Source of the DNA: an uncultured Chloroflexota bacterium
GTDB taxonomy: Bacteria > Chloroflexota > Limnocylindria > Limnocylindrales > Limnocylindraceae
DNA length: 12,257 nucleotides
Assembly (NCBI GenBank): GCA_903820655.1
Contig: CAIJIA010000087.1
Span: 1 to 12,257 of the forward strand
Direction of reading: 5' to 3'
The notes under the pieces are model-generated. The model saw only the letters and a list, made by a program, of their open reading frames with translations. It was not told where the DNA came from and did not search any database. Every line of letters starts with the position of its first letter. Positions within the stretch are counted from its first letter, which is position 1. Shown here one piece after another: positions 7,180 to 12,257 of this stretch. The position numbers were made by a program, and so were the translations under genes.

Positions 7180-7683
7180 CTAATCGTTCGCCACACTCAC
7201 CACCGCAGGTCGCAGAATTCGGTCACGAATTCGCCACCCCTTTCGATGCTCGGCAATCACTTCGCCGGCCGGCTTGCCGCTGTCGGGAACCTGGGCGATC
7301 GCCTCATGCTCCCGCGGATCAAATGCCTTACCGACCGCTTCAAATGAGGTCACCCCTTCGCTCTCGAGGAGTGCCAGAAGTTTTCGATGGATCGCGGCAA
7401 CCCCTTCGACCCACGGTTCGGCCGCAAGGTTCTCGGGGACAGCCGCGAGGGCGCGATCCATGTCGTCGGCAACCGCCAGCGTCTTAAAGAGGAGGGATTC
7501 GCTGGCCAAACCAGCCTCGCGCTCCCGCTCCTCGGCGGTGCGGCGGCGGAAGTTGGCGAAGTCGGCGGCGGTGCGCTGATGGGCGGCGATCTGCTCGTCG
7601 CGCTCTAGAAGAGCGGCGGCAAGCGGATCGAGCTCAGGAGCCCCCTGCTCGGTTGCCTCTGACTCGGTGGTCGGCTGGGTCAT
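7180..7683 (-). CDS. grpE: Nucleotide exchange factor GrpE
   Basis: Releases ADP from DnaK and acts as a thermosensor in the chaperone cycle. It has 167 residues, at the short end for the family. It has an acidic N-terminus (about 1-22), then a helix predicted to form the dimeric coiled coil (about 25-60) carrying the conserved FANFRRRTAEEREREA. The C-terminal beta domain includes the family signature FDPREHEAIAQVPDSGKPAGEVIAEHRKGWRIRDRILRPA, given here only as its ends: FDPREHEAI and RILRPAVVSV. The ATG at 7681-7683 has an AAGGGGG ribosome-binding site (7689-7695) 5 nt upstream. It is the first gene after the canonical CIRCE operator and sigma70-type promoter, so it should be repressed by HrcA and induced by heat. 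Confidence 0.97.
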   Translation of the reverse strand: MTQPTTESEATEQGAPELDPLAAALLERDEQIAAHQRTAADFANFRRRTAEEREREAGLASESLLFKTLAVADDMDRALAAVPENLAAEPWVEGVAAIHRKLLALLESEGVTSFEAVGKAFDPREHEAIAQVPDSGKPAGEVIAEHRKGWRIRDRILRPAVVSVAND

Positions 7684-7737
7684 GCGTGCCCCCTTTTGTG
7701 CTCAGGAGCCCCCGTTTTCGGGAGCCCTCGTGCGTAA

Positions 7738-7766
7738 GTTAGCACTCAAAGGTTAAGAGTGCTAAC
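7738..7766 (-). promoter_or_regulatory. CIRCE operator of the grpE-dnaK operon (canonical, HrcA-binding)
   Basis: A perfect inverted repeat with arms TTAGCACTC (7739-7747) and GAGTGCTAA (7757-7765) and a 9-nt spacer, exactly the CIRCE consensus. The symmetry extends by one more pair (G7738/C7766), giving 10-bp arms. It sits just downstream of the predicted transcription start, in the 5' untranslated leader of grpE, so HrcA would block initiation or early elongation. In the RNA it would also form a 5' stem-loop. Confidence 0.97.
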
Positions 7767-7777
7767 TCGCTGACGGG

Positions 7778-7807
7778 AGAATACGCCTCTATGAGGGTGG
7801 GAGTCAA
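7778..7807 (-). promoter_or_regulatory. Sigma70-type promoter of the grpE-dnaK operon
   Basis: On the minus strand, -35 TTGACT (7802-7807) and -10 TATTCT (7778-7783) are separated by 18 bp. Initiation is expected around 7771, a few bases upstream of the CIRCE arms. The -35 box lies 3 nt before the hrcA stop codon (7811-7813), so hrcA and grpE are close but separately promoted; read-through from hrcA remains possible. Confidence 0.75.
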
Positions 7808-7810
7808 GCG

Positions 7811-8875
7811 CTAGGCGCGGTGGTAGCGGGTGACGAGCTCCGAGAGCAGGTTGGCCACGAACTGAACGGAGCCGACCGCTCGCGGGTACGGCATGCGCGT
7901 TGGCCCGAGCACCCCCACGACACCGAGTGCCTGACCGGGGACTCCATACGGGGCGAGGATCAGGGAGACACCATGCATATCAACGGGGGCGTTCTCGGTG
8001 CCGATGAAGAGACGGACTTCGTCCCCGCGAACGACCTCTTGCACAAGCTCTCCGAGGTAGCCGCGCCCCTCCAGCGCGGTGAAGACATTGCGCACGCGAG
8101 TGCTCTCGGCGAACTCAGGTGCCTCCATCACATTGAGCAAGCCGTCGCTATAGACCTGCTCGACCGCCGCATCATCAATCTCGGCAAGGAGGCGGCTGGT
8201 GCGCTCCAGCACGGTTCGCACGATGGCCCGGTTCGGCAGCGACTCGGGAAGGCTCGTGGCGGCGGCGGCGAGTTGCGCGGAACTCTTGTCGAGCACTGTG
8301 GCGTTCAGGCGACTTGCCACGGCGGTCAAGGCATCTTGGTCAGCCCCCTCTGGGAGCGGCATCAGGGTTGGACGTACGCTCCCGTCGCTCACTACAGCGA
8401 TGAGGGTGGCGAGGCGGTCGGCGGTGCGCACCAGATCAACGTGGCGGAGTCGTGCGGAGGTCGGGCGCATCGGCGTGGCGATCCCCGCGGCGCGTGAAGA
8501 GCTCGCCAGCGTCGTAGCAGCGATCCGGAACCACTGGTCGGCGCCCCCTTCAGCCTGGCCGAACTGGTGTCGAATCATGAGCTGATCAACTGGGGTGACC
8601 TCGTCGGGGGTGGCGATCTCAACGGCATACGTGCGATAGCCAAGATCAGTCGGAATGCGACCAGCAGAGGTGTGCGGCTGCATGAGGAGGCCAAGCTCTT
8701 CCAGTTCAACCAGCACCCCACGAACGGTGGCTGGTGAGACGCCAAGGTCGTACCCATCCGAAAGGGCGATCGAGCCGACGGGGGTGGCCGTTCGAATGTG
8801 CTCCTCGACGAGGGCGGCGAGGATGACGCGGGCGCGATCATCCAGGAGTCCGGTGCGTCGCTGTCGTCGAACCAT
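7811..8875 (-). CDS. hrcA: Heat-inducible transcription repressor HrcA
   Basis: Represses class I heat-shock genes by binding CIRCE; two CIRCE-type sites flank it. It has 354 residues from the ATG at 8873-8875, which follows a GAGGTG ribosome-binding site (8879-8884). A longer frame from a TTG at 8917 would start inside the operator and is rejected. The N-terminal winged helix (about 10-80) includes ATVRGVLVELEELGLL (49-64) and QPHTSAGRIPTDLGYR. The C-terminal ligand-like domain has LFIGTEN and GVLGPTRMPYPRAV near the end, both diagnostic of HrcA. Odd: the usual (T/S)(I/V)RN(D/E)M of the recognition helix reads TVRGVL here, losing the conserved Asn. It is divergent from a plus-strand ABC transporter and directly upstream of grpE. 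Confidence 0.98.
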   Translation of the reverse strand: MVRRQRRTGLLDDRARVILAALVEEHIRTATPVGSIALSDGYDLGVSPATVRGVLVELEELGLLMQPHTSAGRIPTDLGYRTYAVEIATPDEVTPVDQLMIRHQFGQAEGGADQWFRIAATTLASSSRAAGIATPMRPTSARLRHVDLVRTADRLATLIAVVSDGSVRPTLMPLPEGADQDALTAVASRLNATVLDKSSAQLAAAATSLPESLPNRAIVRTVLERTSRLLAEIDDAAVEQVYSDGLLNVMEAPEFAESTRVRNVFTALEGRGYLGELVQEVVRGDEVRLFIGTENAPVDMHGVSLILAPYGVPGQALGVVGVLGPTRMPYPRAVGSVQFVANLLSELVTRYHRA

Positions 8876-8889
8876 GCCCACCTCGTTTC

Positions 8890-8917
8890 TTGGCACTCGG
8901 CAGATGCTGAGTGCCAA
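8890..8917 (-). promoter_or_regulatory. CIRCE-like operator of hrcA (10-nt spacer variant)
   Basis: Perfect 9-bp inverted arms TTGGCACTC (8890-8898) and GAGTGCCAA (8909-8917) are separated by 10 nt, whereas CIRCE normally has 9. The arms differ from the grpE copy only at the third position (G for A, compensated in the other arm). It overlaps the predicted transcription start of hrcA, consistent with autoregulation. The additional base in the spacer shifts the half-sites by about a tenth of a helical turn. Confidence 0.88.
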
Positions 8918-8921
8918 CTCC

Positions 8922-8951
8922 AGTCTAGAGGGGTCAGCGTCGCTGGGTCAA
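8922..8951 (-). promoter_or_regulatory. Sigma70-type promoter of hrcA
   Basis: On the minus strand, -35 TTGACC (8946-8951) and -10 TAGACT (8922-8927) have an 18-bp spacer, the same spacing as the grpE promoter. The -10 box ends 4 nt before the CIRCE-like arms, so transcription should start within the operator. Confidence 0.7.
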
Positions 8952-8956
8952 AGGCG

Positions 8957-8962
8957 TAGAAT
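8957..8962 (+). promoter_or_regulatory. Putative -10 box of the plus-strand ABC transporter, suggesting a leaderless mRNA
   Basis: TAGAAT sits only 6 nt before the ATG at 8969, the spacing expected if transcription starts at or next to the initiation codon. There is no purine-rich ribosome-binding site at normal spacing, only GGGG almost touching the ATG. No convincing -35 box is seen around 8934-8940. The element lies just upstream of, and interleaved with, the divergent hrcA promoter. Confidence 0.45.
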
Positions 8963-8968
8963 CGGGGT

Positions 8969-10057
8969 ATGTCCAACTCATTCGCCATTCAGACCCGCGC
9001 CCTTTCGAAGCACTACGGCCGCACCGGCGAGATCAAGGCGCTCAACGCTGTTGACCTTGAGATCAAGGAGGGCGAGCTCTTCGGCTTCCTCGGCCCGAAT
9101 GGCGCGGGGAAGAGCACCGCCATTCGCACCCTGCTCGGCTTCCTGCACCCAACCGCCGGCTCCGCCACGGTGCTCGGACTCGACATCGTTAAAGACTCGG
9201 TCGAGATTCGTCGCCGTGTGGGCTACCTCCCTTCGGGCTTCGCCGTCTACGACTACATGAGCGGTCGCGAGTATCTCGACCACATGCGCGCCCTCAGTGG
9301 CCGACCATCACTCCTTCGCCATCGCGTGATGGAGGCGCTTGAACTCTCCGATGCGATCTTGAAGCGACCGGTGCGCGACTACAGCCGCGGCATGCGCCAG
9401 AAGATCGGTGTCGTGCAGGCGCTTGAGACCGATCCAGAGCTACTCATTCTTGATGAGCCCTCCGAGGGTCTCGACCCGCTGATGCAGCGATCACTCCAAG
9501 AGTTGCTCCTTGAGCGCGTCGCCGCCGGCCGCACCGTCTTCTTCAGCAGCCATCTCATCAGCGAAGTCGAGCGCATCTGCAATCGCGTCGCAATTGTTCG
9601 CGGCGGCAAGCTTGTCGCCCTTGAGACGGTAGAGACGCTCGTGCGTTTCCAGCGCCGTCGCGTTGACGCGCTCGTCGCACGCAAGCCAACGCGCCTCACC
9701 TCACTCGCTGGCGTCTTCAGTGTCAAGGTCGCCCCAGAGGGGAAGAGCGGCTACCGCATCAGCTGCGAGGCAGAATCCGCAGCGGTACCGAAGCTCATTG
9801 CGCGACTACAAACATCCGGGCTGCGCGACCTCCTCATTGAGGCGGCTAGCCTCGAGGAGGCGTTTATGTCGTACTACGGCGATGCGCGGCACAGCTCTGG
9901 CGCTGTGCAGGTCTTTCCAGAGGTTGCCGAGGTGAAGAAGACGCTGCCGAAGGCTGCCGCAAAGCGAGCGGTCGCGAAGCGCGCTCCTGCCAAGAAGAGC
10001 CCAACAAAGAAGGCCGCTCCAAAGAAGAGCGCCGCGAAGAAGAGGAGTTCCCGATGA
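8969..10057 (+). CDS. ABC-2 transporter ATP-binding protein with histone-H1-like basic C-terminal tail
   Basis: A 362-residue ATPase subunit paired with the next permease. Motifs: Walker A GPNGAGKST (42-50), signature YSRGM (138-142, in place of LSGGQ), Walker B LLILDE (158-163), D-loop GLDP (167-170) and H-loop His195. The Q-loop position reads GYLPSGF (85-91) without Gln, as in the GYLPG/GYLPE subfamily. A regulatory domain of the DUF4162 type fills about 220-305 and ends in ASLEEAFMSYYGD. The striking feature is residues 322-362: 13 Lys and 4 Arg with no acidic residues, in Ala/Pro-rich blocks such as APAKKSPTKKAAPKKSAAKK. This resembles histone H1 or mycobacterial HU tails and is not a normal part of these ATPases. 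The tail's last codons double as the ribosome-binding site of the permease gene, whose ATG overlaps the stop as ATGA. Confidence 0.94.
   Translation: MSNSFAIQTRALSKHYGRTGEIKALNAVDLEIKEGELFGFLGPNGAGKSTAIRTLLGFLHPTAGSATVLGLDIVKDSVEIRRRVGYLPSGFAVYDYMSGREYLDHMRALSGRPSLLRHRVMEALELSDAILKRPVRDYSRGMRQKIGVVQALETDPELLILDEPSEGLDPLMQRSLQELLLERVAAGRTVFFSSHLISEVERICNRVAIVRGGKLVALETVETLVRFQRRRVDALVARKPTRLTSLAGVFSVKVAPEGKSGYRISCEAESAAVPKLIARLQTSGLRDLLIEAASLEEAFMSYYGDARHSSGAVQVFPEVAEVKKTLPKAAAKRAVAKRAPAKKSPTKKAAPKKSAAKKRSSR
10043..10047 (+). promoter_or_regulatory. Shine-Dalgarno of the plus-strand permease
   Basis: AGGAG lies 6 nt before the permease ATG (10054) and inside the final codons of the lysine-rich tail of the ATPase, supporting translational coupling of the two subunits. 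Confidence 0.75.
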
Positions 10058-10833
10058 TCAACCTGACCCTCTTCCGCCGCCTACTGCGCGGCCACCGCAT
10101 TCGCCTGGCCGTTGGACTCGCCGTAGTGGTGGTCTGGTCGCTCCTCTTCCCCGTGATCTACAAGGCCTTCCAGGACTCCATCGCTGGGAAGCCAATTCCG
10201 CCTGGCGCAGGCAACTTCTCAAGCCTGGCGGGCACGATCTCCGTGGGCTTCATCCATCCGATCTCGATCGCCCTCTTCGGCATCTTGAGCGCGGGCCTTA
10301 CCGTGGGCGCGCTCTCGGGTGAGCGACAGCGCGGCACGCTGGAGCTGCTCCTCAGCCGCCCGCTCAGCCGACGCAAGATCCTTCTCACCATGCTCCTTGA
10401 GGGCTTGGTTGGCGCCGCACTCGTCTCGCTCGCCTACATCGTGGGCACCGTACTCGGCGCGCAGATCGCCGGCGTCACCGACCAACTTGCGTTTGAGCAG
10501 CTACCGATCCTCTGGGTCTACGGCGCACTCTTCTGGGGGATGTTCGCCACGATCGGCATCGCCACCAGCGGCAGCTTCGACAACACCGCGCCATCGATGG
10601 CGATCACCGTCTCGTTCATCATGGCGAATTACATCATTGAGGTGATCGGCTCCTTCTGGGATGTGGTGGAGCCGTATCGCTTCCTCTCGCTCTTCAACCA
10701 CTTCTCGCCGGTCGACCTGCTCAACGGCACGGTCGACAGTTCATCGGCGCTGATCTTCGGTGTCGTCGCCCTAATCGCTGCGGGCTGGGCTCTCTACATC
10801 TTCCCGCGCCGCGATCTCGCCGCGCCGAACTGA
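10054..10833 (+). CDS. ABC-2 type transporter permease
   Basis: A 259-residue membrane protein with about six hydrophobic segments (roughly 17-38, 59-87, 108-138, 150-172, 178-200 and 230-250). Between the second and third segments is SGERQRGTLELLLSRPLSRR (88-107), the coupling-helix region diagnostic of ABC-2 family permeases of the NatB-like branch. It is a different subfamily from the NodJ-like pair on the other strand. The start ATG overlaps the ATPase stop by 4 nt and has an AGGAG ribosome-binding site. With its ATPase it would form a two-gene exporter; since only one permease is encoded, a homodimeric pore is expected. The substrate is unknown. It ends 28 nt before the convergent hemW. 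Confidence 0.93.
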   Translation: MINLTLFRRLLRGHRIRLAVGLAVVVVWSLLFPVIYKAFQDSIAGKPIPPGAGNFSSLAGTISVGFIHPISIALFGILSAGLTVGALSGERQRGTLELLLSRPLSRRKILLTMLLEGLVGAALVSLAYIVGTVLGAQIAGVTDQLAFEQLPILWVYGALFWGMFATIGIATSGSFDNTAPSMAITVSFIMANYIIEVIGSFWDVVEPYRFLSLFNHFSPVDLLNGTVDSSSALIFGVVALIAAGWALYIFPRRDLAAPN

Positions 10834-10837
10834 TCCG

Positions 10838-10857
10838 CGTCGCGCGTTAGCGCGACG
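10838..10857. terminator. Hairpin between convergent genes, possible bidirectional terminator
   Basis: A perfect 8-bp GC-rich stem, CGTCGCGC paired with GCGCGACG, closed by the tetraloop GTTA. It fills most of the 28-bp gap between the plus-strand permease and minus-strand hemW. Neither side is followed by a T-tract, so an intrinsic terminator is not certain; it could act with Rho, or protect 3' ends. Confidence 0.5.
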
Positions 10858-10861
10858 GTCG

Positions 10862-12085
10862 CTACACAATTCGCGAGAAGAGTTCGTTGCTCAGCAGGCG
10901 GCCGCGTAGCGTCAACTGAATGCGTGATGCGTCCGACGGATGTGGCGCGAGCAAGCCGTTGGATTCGCCCCAGGTAATTGCCTCACCGAATCCGTCGCGC
11001 ACGGCGGCATCGCGATCAATGCCACGCGCCATGCGCAGCGCAAGCACCAAGCCCTCTGCGGCACCTGCAGCTCCGCTCTCGGCGGGCGATTCGCCACCGG
11101 GTGGAAGATCGCCCTGCTGCAGGGCGCCCTCCCAGGCGTCGAGGTTGGCCGAGTTCCAGCGACGCGTGACGCCGTCGAAGGCATGCGCACCAGGGCCGAC
11201 GGCGGCAACGCTAGCGCGCTCCCAATAGAGGGTGTTGTGCTTTGACTCGTGGCCGACGGTTGCCCAGTTGCTGATCTCGTACCAGTCGTAGCCAGCGGCG
11301 GGAAGGCGGCTGTTGAGATGTTCGAGCTCAAGCGCGCCGCGCTCTTCGTCTTGCGCGGCTGCGGCACGTTCGCGCCAGGCGACGGCCCCCGCCGGAGTGG
11401 CGAGGCGGTCGTCGCCCGCCTCATCGGGGCCGAGGCTGAGGGTGAGGGCGTAGACGCTGAGGTGGTCAGGGGCGAGGGCGATCGCTGTATCCAGGCTCGC
11501 GGCCCAGGCGTCGAACGGGAGGTCAGGCAGGTCGGCGAGCAGGTCCATAGAGACGCTCGCAAACCCTGCCGCGCGTGCGGCCGCAATTGTCGCCACCACG
11601 TCGTCGGGGGTGTGCCGCCGACCGAGGGTGCGGAGGGCGGTCGTATCCATCACCTGCACGCCGACGCTGAGTCGGGTGACACCAGCCTGGACGACCCCAG
11701 CCAAATCGCCGCGCTCATCGCCGCCCGGGTTCGCCTCGAGGGTGACCTCGGCGTCGGGGGTGAGCCCGAAGCGATCTCGAATGCGTTCGACAAGCGCCGC
11801 TAGTCGATCCGTCGGTAGAAGCGATGGGGTGCCACCTCCGAGGTAGAGCGTTTCGAGTGGCTGGCGATTCGCTGAGCCGAGGCTGCCGAAGGTTTTTTCG
11901 GCGAGCGTTGCACGCAGGTCAATCTCTTTCTCTATTGCGGTGAGATAGCTGCCCATGCGCGAGCGAGGGCCAAATGCGGCGGCACCAGCCACCACAACAA
12001 AGTCACAGTACGGGCAGAGCGAACGACAGAACGGCACGTGGAGGTAGAGGCCGCGCGGTGGCGCGGGCTGCGCGCCCGTCGTCAC
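10862..12085 (-). CDS. hemW: Radical SAM heme chaperone HemW (coproporphyrinogen III oxidase-like)
   Basis: Radical SAM protein of the HemN superfamily; HemW members bind and insert heme rather than oxidise coproporphyrinogen. From the GTG at 12083-12085 it has 407 residues. LYLHVPFC leads into the iron-sulfur motif C20xxxC24xxC27 followed by DF, lacking the fourth Cys of the true-HemN CxxxCxxCxC. SAM-binding GGGTPS is at 83-88, and YEISNWA, then HNTLYWERASVAAVGPGAHAF given here as its key parts HNTLYW and GPGAHAF, are typical of the family. The GTG is chosen because it starts 1 nt after the lepA stop and leaves the usual short N-terminus. The longer frame from 12139 would overlap lepA by over 50 nt. 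It follows lepA as in Bacillus, but is cut off from hrcA by the plus-strand transporter. Confidence 0.94.
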   Translation of the reverse strand: MTTGAQPAPPRGLYLHVPFCRSLCPYCDFVVVAGAAAFGPRSRMGSYLTAIEKEIDLRATLAEKTFGSLGSANRQPLETLYLGGGTPSLLPTDRLAALVERIRDRFGLTPDAEVTLEANPGGDERGDLAGVVQAGVTRLSVGVQVMDTTALRTLGRRHTPDDVVATIAAARAAGFASVSMDLLADLPDLPFDAWAASLDTAIALAPDHLSVYALTLSLGPDEAGDDRLATPAGAVAWRERAAAAQDEERGALELEHLNSRLPAAGYDWYEISNWATVGHESKHNTLYWERASVAAVGPGAHAFDGVTRRWNSANLDAWEGALQQGDLPPGGESPAESGAAGAAEGLVLALRMARGIDRDAAVRDGFGEAITWGESNGLLAPHPSDASRIQLTLRGRLLSNELFSRIV

Positions 12086-12086
12086 G

Positions 12087-12257
12087 CTAATCGGCGTCGG
12101 TGCGCAAGACGGCGAGGAAAGCCTCTTGCGGAATCTCAACGGAGCCGACGCGCTTCATGCGCTCCTTCCCCTCTTTCTGCTTCTCGAGGAGCTTCTTCTT
12201 TCGCGTAATGTCGCCGCCGTAGCACTTCGCCAACACGTTCTTGCGAACGGCCTTCAC
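12087..12257 (-). CDS. lepA: Elongation factor 4 (LepA), C-terminal end (partial)
   Basis: The last 56 codons plus a TAG stop (12087-12089) of a gene entering from the right edge. The peptide begins VKAVRKNVLAKCYGGDITRK and continues with KLLEKQKEGKERMKRVGSVE, then IPQEAFLAVL. This is the extremely conserved C-terminal domain unique to LepA, the ribosomal back-translocating GTPase, which contacts the A-site tRNA. The GTPase domain is outside the window. The frame was read directly from the edge, as no start codon is in view. hemW follows after a single base. Confidence 0.96.
   Translation of the reverse strand: MKAVRKNVLAKCYGGDITRKKKLLEKQKEGKERMKRVGSVEIPQEAFLAVLRTDAD

Noticed and set aside
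7705..7727. Direct repeat GGAGCCC, twice, in the grpE leader, and possible RNA thermometer
   Set aside because: The repeat is 7 bp with a weak CCCG/CGGG stem only. No convincing pairing masks the grpE ribosome-binding site, and HrcA/CIRCE control already explains heat response.
8876..8917. Longer hrcA from a TTG at 8917
   Set aside because: The codon lies within the CIRCE arm and the predicted transcription start. The ATG at 8873-8875 has a clear ribosome-binding site and gives a normal HrcA length.

Overview
The window is a compact, GC-rich bacterial chromosome segment. It is built around a lepA-hemW-hrcA-grpE-dnaK-dnaJ-prmA cluster, the order seen in Bacillus and many other Terrabacteria, with two ABC-2 transporter modules inserted into it. 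Every real gene except one transporter pair lies on the minus strand. HrcA/CIRCE control, grpE before dnaK and the absence of hspR argue against a typical actinobacterial dnaK operon. High GC, mixed start codons and very tight packing would fit Chloroflexota or a related deep Terrabacterial lineage. This placement is an inference from gene order, and no rRNA or other marker is present to fix it.

Layout from the right edge, in the direction of minus-strand transcription: the 3' end of lepA (12257-12087); hemW (12085-10862); then a convergent plus-strand pair, an ABC ATPase with an unusual lysine-rich tail (8969-10057) and its ABC-2 permease (10054-10833). These meet hemW at a short hairpin (10838-10857). 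hrcA (8875-7811) is divergent from the plus-strand pair. A 93-bp intergenic region holds the hrcA promoter, a CIRCE-like operator and a putative leaderless start for the transporter. A second sigma70-type promoter with a canonical CIRCE (7738-7766) drives grpE (7683-7180) and dnaK (7115-5220). Before dnaJ come a NodI-like ABC ATPase (5216-4266) and two NodJ-like ABC-2 permeases (4269-3424 and 3427-2654). Then follow dnaJ (2646-1531), prmA (about 1534-563), a HINT-type HIT protein (566-216) and the first 73 residues of a membrane-anchored protein running off the left edge (219-1).

From dnaK to the left edge the genes are either overlapped by 4 or 3 nt or separated by fewer than 10 nt, with no visible terminator. 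They are therefore probably one heat-inducible transcription unit: HrcA repression at CIRCE would control the DnaK-GrpE-DnaJ chaperone system together with an ABC exporter. PrmA (ribosomal protein L11 methylation), LepA (elongation factor 4) and HemW (heme chaperone) add translation and heme functions.

Points most worth a second look: the exporter embedded between dnaK and dnaJ; a histone-H1-like Lys/Ala/Pro tail on the plus-strand ABC ATPase; a probable CTG start for prmA; a 10-nt-spacer CIRCE variant paired with an HrcA whose conserved TxRN recognition-helix motif is altered; and overlapping divergent promoters with a possible leaderless mRNA. No CRISPR array, tRNA, rRNA, insertion sequence or integrase was seen, and no stretch over 300 bp lacks a gene.
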